From: Sphagnum compactum
Lineage: Eukaryota; Bryophyta; Sphagnopsida; Sphagnales
Reading direction: 5' to 3'
Length of the DNA: 64,000 nucleotides
Assembly (NCBI GenBank): GCA_965153455.1
Contig: OZ234500.1
Coordinates: 3,348,001-3,412,000, forward strand
The position numbers were made by a program, and so were the translations under genes. The notes beneath the pieces were generated by a model that worked only from the letters and a program-made list of their open reading frames with translations, had not been told where the DNA came from and did no database searches. Of the stretch, positions 12,422 to 24,545 are shown one piece after another. Position 1 is the first letter of the stretch, and every line of letters begins with the position of its first letter.

Positions 12422-12451
12422 CCCACCCACCCACCCACCCACCCACCCACC
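12422..12451. repeat. (CCCA)n tract, G-quadruplex-prone on the minus strand
   Basis: Seven to eight perfect CCCA units, preceded at 12398-12421 by further CCCA-like units. Read on the SCR strand this is a run of about a dozen GGG tracts separated by one to a few bases. It lies about 0.55 kb upstream of the TATA-like box. The glycine- and tryptophan-rich frames across it are artefacts of the repeat. Confidence 0.8.
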
Positions 12452-12860
12452 GTAACCCAACATTGGATTTCGCCATAGCCAACCTCGTGTGTGTACCCTC
12501 CCCGGGAAGCACGTTCCATCATCCCTCTGGCTTCCAAACTTCTCAACCAGGACCCGGATTCTGTGGCGTAAAGGTATTTGGTTCCTTCCAGATATTATGC
12601 AAAATATTAATGAATACAAAGTTGCCAGTTGACAACAAAATCAAATTTGGACCCGCAACCCAACACAAGTCCTTCGCATTAAATTTTCCCATAGTTGTTA
12701 ATGCAGTCAGTACAAGACTGCTAGCGCAATTTATTTCCCCGGTCTGCCCTTTCCCCCCCCCCCACCCCATCTTTTCACCTTGTCACATTCTTCACCTCCC
12801 AATGTTACTAGCACCAAGAGACACTCTTGGTACTCATAACATACCCCCTAGCACAATTAA

Positions 12861-13071
12861 GGTGAATTTACACCTAATGTTAAGTCAGTGTCAAGTGAAA
12901 GTCTAGGTGGCATCTTATATGGCACCCGATGTTAAATGGGTGATTGTTTAATATTAAGTGAATGTGAACTTAACATGAAATCTTTGTGATAAATAGGTGT
13001 AGGTCCTAAATGACTAGCTTGGTGTTAGGGGACTTAACACCAGAGTCCTTAACACCAAGTGTGAATGCACC
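12861..13071. mobile_element. 211-bp MITE flanked by TTAA
   Basis: The terminal inverted repeats are about 24 bp. The left end reads GGTGAATTTACACCTAATGT and the inverted right end GGTGCATTCACACTTGGTGT, both continuing TAAG. TTAA stands directly outside each end (12857-12860 and 13072-13075). The inside is non-coding and contains further GTTAAG/CTTAAC foldbacks. The TTAA duplication would fit a piggyBac-type element. A shorter TTA/TAA duplication (Harbinger/Tourist) cannot be excluded, because the terminal GGTG suits either. Confidence 0.75.
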
Positions 13072-13075
13072 TTAA

Positions 13076-16000
13076 AAAATATGATGAAAACATGTATAAC
13101 ATGGACCCAAAATGTGTATGGGAATGCCAAGGTGAAAAAAACTTGGCAATGGGCAGACCAGGGGAAAACAATTGCAAGCAGTACTCTTGTACTAACTGCA
13201 TTAGTAATTATGGGCAACTAATGTCAGGGTACCCTAGTTGGGTAGGCCAGGGTGAAACAGAACCTGTAGAGCAGTGGTGGCAGGTTCTTTTTTTCTTTTG
13301 ACTCTGTCTCTAGTCTGTAAAGAGACAAGGGTTATAGGATCAGTAAACACAATATAGGGGGTCTGTGTAATAGCAATGTGCTTAAGGATGAGAAAAGAAA
13401 GGTTGTGGCATAGCTTTGTGCCTGGGGACAAAAGTTGTGGCAGTTCATGGTAAAGAGAGAAAAGTTTTGTGAATAGCTTCTTAGTTTGCTTTTCTTTGAT
13501 TTGTTTTTTGCAGGCTATGGGTGACAACGTTGCAATGCTGATTTGGTATTTCGACAACGCTTAATGATGGTTTGTGTCCAGTAGTTCTTGATGTGTTGAT
13601 TTCGGGATGGGTTTGAGCTACTATTGAATTGTTGCTATGCTGTTTTTTTGGAAGATGCACATTATGGAATATGGAGCTTCACAGTATATGTATGGTTGTG
13701 CAAATCATGTGGATTGAGGGACAAAACTAAACAACTCTTTCTTTTTCATTGATTATGTGTGTATCATCTTAATCATGGAGGACCATTAGTTAGATTTTAA
13801 GGGATTAATAAAACAGTGTGGGATGAATGCCCTATTGTTGCTGATATTTTCACCTTTGGAGTCATGCTCTTCTGTTGCACCATAGTGTAGTGTTTTAAGG
13901 TCAAATTAAGGGAGCTGATGAAAAATTTGAAGTACTTCAAGAACGGTCAGAGTGGCAATTTGAAGTTGTGGTGTTTAAATTATTTTGTAGTTATGCGGGA
14001 AGAGTTTGATTTTGTGGTTTTGAGAGAGAATACCTTTAGTTTTGGGAATTTCGAAAGGAAGTCTTATTCTAGACATTTGGTGTGCTAAGGGGACCTATAT
14101 GGTGATATGTTTAGTTAAATTTTTTTTCTTTCTCCAACTTCTTGAGCCTCAATATGTTTGGGCTAATTTCCAATTTATTTCTCTAAGAACATTTGCCATC
14201 TAGGAATTTCAAGTTATGTGTTAGGTCAAAATGTGAATGGGTGCTTTGTGTTGTTCAAGCTCCTAAGTTGTTTTGGATTAAGGGATATGTTTTTCTCTTC
14301 TTTTGTGGGAGACAATTTCATGAGTATTGGGGGAAGTCGATTTTGTAATTACCAAAATTGACAGAAAGATCACAATGGGTTTAATTAAGAGGGAAATTAG
14401 AGAGGTTGATCTTTTATGACCCATAGCTTAGACTGGATTTGGATAGTTAGCAAAGAGTCTAGATATTATGTTATTATCTTCTTAATACTAAAGTGCTTAC
14501 TAGTTTTGTAGTTTTATACAACCTGCTTATAGTAATGGACATTGTTAGTTTTGGTTACACGCTATCTTCATTACACATAACTAATTTTTAAAAAAAGAAA
14601 TAGTATTAGTTTGTTCAACTCATGCACTCTATTTAAAACAAATATTATTATTATGTACAACCAGTCAAATACAATAATTTGTTTCAAATGTAAGCTCAAG
14701 CTTATATATTTGTTTATAAAATTATATTATTTACCTAAAGAATTTGAAAATGTTTAAAATGAAATAACACCCACAATTCAACTTCTAATTTAATTTTCAA
14801 AAGAGACATTATTCAATTAAGTTCCAATGACTATTTTAGAAAAACTAAAAAAATCTGATCTAAAGACTTAGGAACCTAACATGTAACATGAAATTGAACT
14901 TGCCTAGATCCCAAAACTTACGAACATTAGCTCAAACTCACTATTAAGCAAATGAAAGTCTTGTAGTGTCTTCTATTGTAGATTGAACTTTAGGGTTCTA
15001 TCAATAGTTTGTCAATGAAGTTTACACTTGTTCCAAAATAATGACATTAATAAATTAAATCACAATTGTGTCTTAAGTTTGGATTGCGCACAATGACCAC
15101 AAATCTTTGAAACCTCATCTTCCTTATTTATGACCATTACATTTGAGACTACCATACTTTTTAATCCACAATTGCCCAACCAAGTTGTTTCCTGATTTTC
15201 ATTATAGATTACATTAGAAAAAAGAAATTCTGGAGTTTTTTCTTTAATAATTGAATAATTGGGAAATTTTATCACAAAAAATGGTATTTATGTGTTTAGT
15301 TGGAACACATAATGATACAAATGATAGAAGAAGTAGAGTAATTCTTTTGTTGGATGATTATTATTTTGGTACATGTAAACAATTTATAGTTTGATTGAAA
15401 TGTCCTTTCCACATGTCCACTTGGACAATCTCTATTCAACATCATGATCCATTATCCATAGGCCCTTTATTTGTGTCATGCATGTGTTCATTGAGGGTGT
15501 TTGAGTTCCTTTTGCTTTTGTAAGATGTCATGAACATTGCTTGAGGATTCAAACACAAAACCAATTATTTCCCTTCCACATGACACTAATAATAGATATC
15601 AACCAATTTGCACTAAGATGTCTATCTATTATGGGAGTTACTTAGTTTAGCACATTGAGATCTCCTAAACCATGACACCTTGCATTGTGTTCTTAGAATT
15701 TTCAAATATCACTTGATGAGTGGCACGAACACCAAGGTGGTTTTATAATGCTTAGATTTGCGTTGCAAGAGTTATTAAATAATTTTGTCAAAAAAATTCA
15801 AGGAAATCAAGATGTGATTTTTAAAAAAAATTAGGGTGCATTCTTGGTAATATTGGAAACCCCTTGATGAGTTGGATTTTATGTAGTTTTCATAATTTTT
15901 AGAGTTAAGGTAAGGAAGATATTGAATTTTGAATGATTTTTGTCATTGGAAATCAATTAAAATTTTTAAATAGTTATTTCACAATTGGGCTCTATTGTTA

Positions 16001-17404
16001 GGGTCATGTTCACACTTGAAACAATCACATAATCTTGTTCACACTTGGGTCAATAACACAATTATCACATTAAAATTATTTTTGAGTGAGAAAAATGGTA
16101 TGTTCCCAAAAGATTTGTATCTTGTTCAAGGTCTCAAAACATCATATCATGGAAAAATATCATTATCCATAACAAATAGGTTGGAATTTATTTTTTTCTC
16201 TTTATGAATTTTCACCAATTGGCAAATTTATCTTCAAGAATGCAAACAATGGTTTTTTTCAAGTTTGACCATAGTCACAATTAGGATTACCCCACAAAAA
16301 TGGTGAATAAATATTTTTTGGTTCTAAAAATACAAAAAAATAAATTTGGTTGTGTGGCACAATATACAACTTTAGTCATATGGGTGTGATCACATTAATA
16401 GGAACCACAACAAGTGTAATTAATGTTTGGCTTTTGATGTTTTGGAATCAAGAATTACATTAATGTTGAATTTTTTAATAATACATTAGTAACATTAATA
16501 TGTCATTTAAAAATGTGACACAATTTGCAATGTATCTAATGAAGCTAAAGTACTCAAAATCATTTCTAAACCAATTATATAACGTTTGTAATGCTTGTAT
16601 TATTTGTTTCATTTTTTGAATGACTTGAAATATGCATTAATATTTTGTGACCATAAAAATCATGGATTTCTAATCCAACCCCTTTTACAATTATCACATC
16701 ATTGTGATGGGAAAATTCATGTTTTTTCAAGTATTCATTGAAATGGGCAACTCTTATTAGTGCACTTACACCCATGTGCATTTGAAGACATTTCAATGTT
16801 TTGCAAATGATTTTTTGCCTCTAACACTAGTTTACATCCAAATGTTTTATATGTGTTTTACAGCACAAGGTCCAAATTCTTTAATGAGTATAAAAAAATG
16901 TCTCACAATGTCACCTTTTTAAAAATGTTTTACTAGTCTTGTTTCACCAGACATGTGGACACAATATCTAGCAGTTTAAAATATTGTATTGCAAAATATT
17001 TGTATGAAATCCAAACTTTCATACATTTGTACAAAAATCACATGAATTTCATGTTATGTTTACTACAAACAAGATAAATTTGTATGTATTCAATATTTTG
17101 AATGTTCAAACGAATGGGACACTTCTGTGAATGCCATACGTGAATGTTCATATTCAATTTACACTTATATTATAGTTTATGTAAAATTACAAGATAATAA
17201 TCGCACATATTCAATTAGAATTTAAGTTGTATGTGTACTTCAAATCAAAACATCACAAGTAGAGAAAACAAATCATCTATATAGAAGTACTATATATTTT
17301 TTCATAACACTTTTACATTTTAAAGACCATCGATTCTACATAAATATATTGTTTTACAATTTTTGCATAGATTTTATTGTAATTTCATCATATTGGAAGT
17401 TTGT
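13076..17404. other. AT-rich intergenic DNA
   Basis: No gene recognised; reading frames are short and featureless. 14560-14940 is a diverged relative of 47515-47770 in the same orientation and so belongs to a dispersed repeat. The stretch 13500-14400 is G+T-rich and transcribed-looking on the plus strand, but it has stops in all frames. Confidence 0.5.
14560..14940 (+). repeat. Dispersed repeat, copy 1 (partner at 47515-47770)
   Basis: The two copies share the order TTCATTACACATAA, then TATTTACCTAAAGAA, TCTAATTTAATTTT, then GGAACCTAACAT and a final CAAACT block. They are strongly diverged and differ in length. No terminal repeats or coding sequence are seen, so the class is unknown. Confidence 0.5.
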
Positions 17405-17545
17405 GATGAAGGGCTACCTAGAGGTTACATAGCCTACTTAGGGGCTACATATACGTACTTAAAAACTACATAAGTTATTTAAAGGCCATGTAAGGACTAC
17501 CTAGGGCCTACTTAAGGGCTACCTAGGGGCTACCTATTTGGCCCA
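17405..17545. repeat. Short GGGCTACCTAG-type array
   Basis: About seven degenerate units of GGGCTACCTA or GGGCTACATA, irregularly spaced. They carry the same TACC/TAGG word as the arrays at 19.2-20.3, 34.7-35.8 and 59.9-60.7 kb. Confidence 0.6.
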
Positions 17546-19210
17546 TGGGTACAAGATAGCAAAACCTAAATTTTTCCACATGATGGTGACCTGACTATGA
17601 TGAAGTTTGAATTGTTTTTGATTGGTTAAAAAACAATAGAAATGCTTTCTAAAATGATGCGATAGATTCTAATTGATTACAAAATGTGATGGATTAAAAA
17701 CCCATGAATTTCTTGGTGGTAAAAAATATTCAATTTTTTCATCATGACATATTGTACTATTATGTAAAGGATTGAATGTTTATTACACATGATTATGTCA
17801 TTTGAAGGCATTTCAAGGAGCTTTAAAAAATTGAACACATTGGTGACAATGTTTTATGCATTCTTTTGAACATTTTATCTAAGCATTAGATTCAACCCAA
17901 ATTATTCTAAATATTTCCATATGATATATTAGAAAGGGTATCATTTTAAAATATTCCAAACTTGTAACATTAACACAATTTTTCGCATTAAAAACATGAA
18001 AATCCAAACATGGTTACACTTGTTGTAATACATGTTATTATGACTGCACCCTACCATGAGTTTTAAACCTATGGTCTAGTCAATTATGTGTAATCATAAA
18101 CAAATATTACAAGTCAGAAAATCAATTAATATGTTATCATATGTTATTGGATGTTGTTAAATGTAGCTAATAGTAATTAACTTTTCATCTAGGGCTTTCA
18201 TCCAATCTATACCACATGCACATACATAATCAAATCAACAATTACAAGGTTAGTTGTTACCCTACCATAGTTGCAACAACTACGGTTGCCATAAGGGATT
18301 TCTTTGATTTTTGTCACAAAAAGAGTTGCAAACACATGGGTCGAAATGAACAAGATTTGGCATAATGTAAATGTCATTAAACATGTGGAGATTGGTCAAA
18401 AATTCCATGTGAAAGATTGGAATTTTTTATGTGAAATTGATTTTTAATGATAAAAGTTGATGAAATTAAGGAAAATTATTTTCATGTATTAAATAGGTAA
18501 AACCAAACTAATAGGAGTCAATTTTGGCATAACTAGTCCTTGGATTTGATGTTCATAAGTCTCATAAACTATTTAATGTTGAAAGTATATATTGTATTTA
18601 TGTGAAGCCCTTTCTAATATATTAATTTAACATTTAGTAAAGTTGAAAGGTAATCCAATAAACATATCATACCTTTCAACACATTTTAAAGCTCGTAACT
18701 AGTGCTTTTCAACACAATGAAATAGTGTAAAAACATTGTTTAAGCACTGTTGTTTAACATTATTTCAAGACTTTTCATCGAATCTTATGCTGCCACATCA
18801 TTTTTTAATGATTAATTATAGTGACTCAAGAGGTTGTCGTTGGCTCCTATTTGCCCATTTTTACCCAAATCTAAAAATCAACATTAAATCAATTTTCTTG
18901 TATTGAGAAAGTTTCAATGCATCTTATTTTTGAACTCTTCATTTGATAGTGGCATGTATTTTTATTTTTATTTTCACACACTATTACAATCCATGGTTTT
19001 TTCAATTGGGTTTTTCAATTAAAAAAACCAAAAATGATAAGCGTAAAAAAGAACCACCCTGTTAATATAGACAAGTCATTTTGTACATATCTAGTGCGAT
19101 TACGTAATCAAATTGGACCTTGTCATTTTGACTAGCATCTGACTCACAAAATGTCTAGTAGATAATGGACATTTGACTAGGTCAATTTTGTACATAAATT
19201 AAAATCAATT
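17546..19210. other. AT-rich intergenic DNA, nothing recognised
   Basis: Low CG content and no protein-like frame. A cluster of CATTTTGACTAG and TTTGACTAGGTCAA words near 19080-19200 recalls similar (A)TTTTGACCA words at 30.4 and 35.4-35.6 kb. Confidence 0.5.
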
Positions 19211-19232
19211 TTTGGATTATTATTTTAAGAAG

Positions 19233-19345
19233 TAATAGGTAGGTAGGTAGGTAGTAAATAGGTTTAGGTAGGTCAAAAAAAGGCACTTAGGTAGGTATGT
19301 GTTAGCCTAACCTAACTTAACTTATCGAACTTAACTTAACTTGAC
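19233..19345. repeat. GGTA microsatellite decaying into CTAAC/TTAAC words
   Basis: Four perfect AGGT units (TAGGTAGGTAGGTAGGTAG) are followed by irregular TAGGTAGG, then CCTAACCTAACTTAACTT runs on the same strand. It looks like a microsatellite that has mutated outward. Confidence 0.7.
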
Positions 19346-19487
19346 TTCACTAAACTACCTTAATCTAAATTACTTACCCTAGCCTTTTAAGCATGCATAT
19401 AGGTTGTAACTTGTAAGTATAACTTTTATCAAGTTTTTTATTTCACATGTTTATTTCACATCCTTAAACATAATGGCTAAATTAAGT

Positions 19488-19799
19488 GATTTAAAGTAAC
19501 GATTAAACCTAATGGTTAAACTCAATGACTTAAAATAATAGTTAAACCTATTGGTTAAACTCAATGATTTAAAGTAATAGCTAGACATAGTGGTTCAACT
19601 CAATGACTTAAAATAATGGTTAAACCTAATGGTTAAACTCAATGACTTAAAATAATAGTTCAACATAGTGGTTCAACTCAGTGATTTAAAATAATGGTTA
19701 AACCTAGTGGTTCAACTTAGTGACTTAAAGTAATGGTTAAACCTAGTGGCTAAATATAATGACTTAAAGTAATGGCTAAGCCTAGTTGATAAACCCAAT
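19488..19799. repeat. 39-bp minisatellite, eight units, each built of three 13-bp subunits
   Basis: Each unit begins GA(C/T)TTAAA(A/G)TAA and continues through two related GGTTAAAC-type segments. The first unit starts at 19488, the second at 19527, and the ninth (broken) copy at 19800. That is exactly 8 x 39 bases with no net insertion or deletion, although many positions have been substituted. Each unit splits into three related 13-mers, so a 13-bp ancestor was first tripled and the 39-bp block then amplified. It is not protein-coding: the frame is interrupted. Confidence 0.85.
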
Positions 19800-20039
19800 G
19801 ACTAAATTTCATGGGTGACAAAACACAATGTTAGATCATTTCAAGAGTCAATTATGAATCCATTTAAAAAAAAATTCATGCATTTTTATAATAAGATTCC
19901 CAATAATGACTATTGCAATGTATAAATAATTATAATTTTAACAATGTTAATGTTGAATATGATTTTAGACTTTTAATTCATTTATAGTCCAAAAAGTAAA
20001 TAAATTATGATAGTCTAAATAGTCCATTTAATTATGTTT

Positions 20040-20330
20040 TGATTTTTATAATGGTAGGATATTTAGCTTAATTACCTAGAGCTACCTCTATTAACTACCT
20101 ACTTATTTATTGCCTAAGTACTTAACTAGCCTAAGCTTAGTTAGTAAGCCAAGTTATATTAGGCTACTTACTTATTATGTAGGTAAATAATAAATAGACC
20201 TAGGTAATAATAGTTAATTAATGGTTAACCTAACCTACTTATAAGCTAAGCCTAAGCCATCTAGCCTAGTTAGTTATTACCTACCTTACATAGTTTAGCC
20301 CTTAAGCATGTGAATAGGCTATAAGTCTAA
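20040..20330. repeat. TACCTA/TAGGTA-word array (degenerate)
   Basis: Dense TTACCTA, CTTACTTA, GCCTAAGC and TAGGTAA words on both strands without a constant period. It is compositionally the same class as the array at 34.7 kb. Confidence 0.55.
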
Positions 20331-21640
20331 GGAGTTGCACCTTTCACCTTGAAAAGGATATGTCAAGTCTTCAACCAATGCATTAAGGTGCATTTGTAAT
20401 TGGCCTAAGTAAAATGAATGTTTCATTTCACAATTACATTTATCTTCAACTTGGATCGATTGTTATAATTAATATAACCTATAAGTTATATTATTTTGAT
20501 TGTTTCATTAAATCAAAATGTACATTAAGAGTAGTATGGTGAAAATAATTATAATTAAAGTGATGATTTGAAAACCACTCTGGAAATTATGTAGCCATTC
20601 AACTTCCATTGTGGTAAATCATTCATTAAATTAGTGTTGAAATTTTTAAATGAACATTTACAAAAATATTTTGATATTACTATTTTAAGGTTTATATTAA
20701 ACATTTATTAAAATAAATAGGTACGTAGATATTAAAAATTTCCAAAAATGGCTATGTATGAACTTTTTTACATTGCCAAACACTAATTACAACTTTTTTG
20801 AAAGTTCCTTTGGGTGTATATATATATACATATATATATAAAGGTATTGAAGACAAATTTATATAAAATAACTTTCCATTTACGGTCTTTTTATATTTCA
20901 AAAATGTTGGATATGCAAAATTAAGTAATGGTTATAACTGTTTCAAAACATGTTTGTAAAATTATATTGATATGGAATACCCAAAATAATTTTTAAGCCA
21001 ATGAAACTAATTTTTTTTGTTGCCTAAAATAAAGACTTGAAATGATTTGAAAATGACATTTTTCTGGGAATTCGTCCATGTAAACCTTTACATTATAATA
21101 CAATGAAACATTTTTTTGAATCATAAAAATTTTAAAATTAAAATTTTTAATTTTTAAATCATGATTTTAAGCATCTTTTGTAATATATTCTACTTTCAAG
21201 GACTCAATAAAGATGAAATCCTTAGGGCAAGTGGCACCTTATACTTAAGGGCCAATTTGAACCTTTTAGTTTTATGAAGCACAAACTTTCATGGAAATGT
21301 TGTTAGAATCTTGATTTTTTGTCAATTTTGGGGCTACATTAAAAAGGATGGTCATACTAATTTTGTTAATAATTAGCTTACATTCCAAAGGTTGGAAATA
21401 AGACTTGTAGGAGACATGCACATCAAAAAATAATTATTTGATATTTTTAATAAGACTTTGACATTCAAAATGAAAGAATGATGTGTTGAGAGTGTTATGG
21501 AATCTTGCATTTCTTGTAGGGTTTTCATTTCCATAAGGCAATTGAAATTTGTTGAATTCAAAATTTACCATGCATTGTAACACATTTTGGTCAAAGGACT
21601 AAACATGCATCTTGACTTTTCATTGTTTAACATCTCATAA

Positions 21641-21785
21641 TGTTCATTTTGCTTTAAGACTCATGATAATGCAAGACAAGGTCATGGTTCCTATTGTAAC
21701 ATCTATCAAAAGTATGTTCATTTTGCTTTAAGACTCATGATGCAAGATAAGGTCATGGTTCCTATTGTAACATCTATCAAAAGTT
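21641..21785 (+). repeat. Tandem duplication, period 74 bp
   Basis: Copy one is 21641-21714, beginning TGTTCATTTTGCTTTAAGAC. Copy two starts at 21715 and is nearly identical apart from a 3-base deletion (ATGATAATGC to ATGATGC) and one C-to-T change. It is recent and non-coding. Confidence 0.85.
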
Positions 21786-22599
21786 TTGTTGTATATTAAA
21801 ACGTTTTTTTCTAGTTCAAATAGGCAAACTAGGGTAAGTTACCTTCCAATTATTTGAAATTTTGCATGGCACATAAATCCCTGAGTGGGGTGATTCAATC
21901 TCGTTTGTTGGATTTGAAACCACACCTTTCTTGTGTTGTTGTTTGTTCATTTTGCAAGCGGGTTTGTGTAAGTTCATCTTTCTTTTGCAAAGTACTTGGA
22001 TTATGGTTTGTTGAAGTCAATAATATTTGAGTTTGGATGTGATCTGTCATTTATGATGTTTTGTGTCATTTATTTATTTTTGTGTGTGGACAACAATAGT
22101 TATAAGTGCTAACATGATAATGCACCCATCACACCTTTATATCCTCTCGAAGGAACTGACATCCCGCTTTTTGAAATGCTTGCCTCTTGGTACAAACAAG
22201 ATTGCACTCTAGGATACAACCTTGAAATACACTCAAACTTTTTTAACAATTTTTTATATCTCTTTTCTGTTCCTTTGTTTAGGACAATTTCTTTGAAGGC
22301 TATTAAAGCCTTGAAAATTGCACCAACCCAATGGCTTGTTGGCACAAACTTTTCTTTTGTTTTCAAGCACCTTTTCTAGTTACTTCTTCATGGTTGTATT
22401 AACTAGATTGGCCATTGCCTCCCAAGCTCACGATTCTTTTTCTTTTTTTTGCAATGAGCCATCTTGATTGGTCCATCACAAAAAAAAGAAGAAAAAAAAA
22501 AAAAAACTAGAAGCCGCCCGAAATAGAAGTTTTGATTGGAAGATAAAGTACTTCGCCTTGGGTCCACCTATATAGGTGAAAAGAGGACAACTTTGGCCA

Positions 22600-22745
22600 A
22601 AGGTTATTGGGGACATCTTGAGGAACTTGGAATTTGATGGGAACGCATTGGGAATAACTAAAAAAGAATGAAAACCCTCTTCCCCCCCCTTCGGTGCATG
22701 CTGCATCGTCTCATTGGCTGAGCAGAATTTTTATTCTTACATTTG
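22600..22745 (-). repeat. Dispersed repeat, inverted relative of 41430-41530
   Basis: The reverse complement near 22690-22760 reads AAAATGGTGACAAACAA, then CAGCCAATGAGACGATGCAGC. The segment at 41440-41510 reads AAAATGGTGACCAACAA, then CAGCCAATGAGAAGGTGCAAC. Both lie next to poly-purine/poly-pyrimidine runs. The class is unknown. Confidence 0.55.
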
Positions 22746-22794
22746 TTTGTCACCATTTTCGATGTAAGCTAATGGCAGGAACATATACTTGGGG

Positions 22795-22855
22795 AAGGGT
22801 TTGGGGTTTAGGGTTATTCAAGGTTTAGGGTCTAGGTTTTAGGCTAGGGTCCAGG
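22795..22855 (+). repeat. Degenerate telomere-like TTTAGGG words
   Basis: GGTTTGGGGTTTAGGG and several further TTAGGG/CTAGGG words occur within 60 bases. The plant telomere unit is TTTAGGG. The copies are irregular, so this is a trace and not a telomere. A cleaner pair, GGGTTTAGGGTTTAGGG, occurs near 47290. Confidence 0.5.
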
Positions 22856-23228
22856 TAACCCCTTTCATAATGTTAAGGATTAAAAAAGAATAATGAAAAG
22901 GTAAATAATTTTATCTTATTTATTAAAAATGAGGAAAAAATTCGCACTTAAAATTTTATTTAAACACCTATCACAGGCCTAAATCAAGTGGGACAATGCA
23001 CACTTGTAATGTGAAATTAAAATAATGAAATTACATTAAAATATTTCAATTTTTTAATTTTTATTTATAACCAAATTCATCCGCTCTGAAATGTTAGGGT
23101 TTAGGTCAGATCCTGATGGCGATTTTAGGGTTTATGTGATGGATATGTTGGAATTTTAACTCAATAGAGCTCTAAAGGACTTCAAGCTGAATCCTTTTGG
23201 TTTTTTTTAATTTTTTAAAAAGGGATTT

Positions 23229-23540
23229 GGTTCAATGGAAAATTGCCATAGTTCAAAAGTTTAGTGTTTTTTTTAGTTTTGAGTAGCTTTCATAATTATA
23301 AGTTTTTAGAGAATTGGACCAAGACATCATGGTTCACAAATGGAAACTTGTTATCATTGAAAGTTTAGTCTTTTTAGTTTTGAGTAGCCTTCATAATTAT
23401 ATAAGTTTTTAGAGAATTGGATGAAGATATCATGGTTCAAAAATGGAAAATTGTCCTCTTTGAAAGTTTAGTCTTTTTAGTTTTGAGTAGCTTCCATAAT
23501 TATAAGTTTTTAGAGGATTGGACCAAGATACAATGATTTA
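23229..23540 (+). repeat. Tandem block, period 103-104 bp, about three copies
   Basis: Units start at 23259, 23363 and 23466 with GTTTAGT, then TTTTTAGTTTTGAGTAGC and TTTTTAGAGAATTGGA. A partial unit precedes the first from 23229. Copies differ by point changes and a 2-base insertion. Non-coding. Confidence 0.85.
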
Positions 23541-24375
23541 TTAATAATACAAAATCTAACAATAGCTAGAAGGCATCCATATGATTGATGTGGAAATTTT
23601 TTTGCGCAAAATGGAATTGAGATGAGAGAAAAATGGATGGTCATATTGGCCATCCAATGTAATTCTACACAAAACCATAAAAAATTAAATATTTTTCAAC
23701 ATAAAAAATTCACAGTTTCTTAGGATTGTTTGCCAGACCCTCTTGCATTTTGGGCACCTTGTACAAGTTCACCCCTCTCCTATGTTCCTATATTTTGTAG
23801 CATGGGCAAATAACAAAATTTTGAAGTCAAGGAGTTGTTAGATGTTTCCAAAGCTTGAAAAACATTGTCAACCTAGCTTGAGAAACTCAAATGTGACATC
23901 ACAAGAGTGCCATGACATGTCCCCCATACCATAGGGATGTTCATTTTGAGCCTAAGACCTCAAGTAGGGAAGAGAAACGGTGATGCGATGGTCCATTTTG
24001 GTCTCTTGTGTCCACTAAGGGTTAATAACCATTAGTTCTAGTTTTTTTAAAATATTTCAAAAGCAAAGAACCTAAGGTTTCAATTTATTTGGTTATGTTA
24101 TTTTATATGATTTTACACTTACACTTACCCATGGTGTATGTTTAAAACCATATACATGTACAACAAATGTTCTAAATAATATATAACCAAATCCAATCAT
24201 TCTTTGGATACTCAGGAATTAAAAACTCTCAAGGAATTCCATGAAACATGAGTAAGCATGGGCAATTTCTGTTTTTCAAAATGCCTTGCATATATTTTTT
24301 TAAAACTTTTTTTTCTCTTGATACCAGGTATCACGGGAAAAAATAAAATTGAAAAAATTCATTGATTTTCACAGT

Positions 24376-24545
24376 CAGTAACACCTTCAGATGTCAGGCT
24401 TCCCAAAGTAAGCACCCCTAGACTCACTCGGCCTCAAGCATGTGCTTACTTTGAGAATGCCCCACCTTGAGGGCATTATCCTAGACATAACTCATTAGAA
24501 GTTGTCCATCTGTGGGAAACCTTGCCATGGTGACATCTGGGTGTG
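24376..24545. repeat. Foldback with a perfect 11-bp inner stem
   Basis: AAAGTAAGCAC at 24405-24415 pairs perfectly with GTGCTTACTTT at 24442-24452 across a 26-base loop. Outside it, AGATGTCA-type arms (24390 and 24533) pair imperfectly. It may be a small MITE core or a chance hairpin. The arms are too short and uneven for me to call a microRNA precursor. Confidence 0.45.

Larger units (their letters stand above)
20331..24375. other. AT-rich intergenic DNA with local duplications
   Basis: No gene recognised. It contains an AT microsatellite (20820-20850), a 74-bp direct duplication (21641-21785), a relative of the 41.4-kb repeat (22600-22745), degenerate telomere-like TTTAGGG words (22795-22855) and a triplicated block of about 104 bp (23229-23540), each listed separately or here. 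A minus-strand frame at 22109-22366 (contains GTEKRYKKLLKKFE) is lysine-rich and protein-like, but it has no recognisable family and sits next to poly(A)-rich DNA. Confidence 0.45.

Noticed and set aside
12347-12619. Minus-strand frames rich in GGWVGG and plus-strand frames rich in HPPTHP
   Set aside because: They translate the (CCCA)n tract, a simple repeat.
13740-13870. Possible kinase subdomain (ADIFTFGVML) on the plus strand
   Set aside because: Only about ten residues resemble D.YSFGV.L. There are stops around it and no other kinase motif nearby.
22109-22366. Lys-rich 85-residue minus-strand frame
   Set aside because: Protein-like in look but no recognisable family, no second exon and repeat DNA next to it; kept only as a note.
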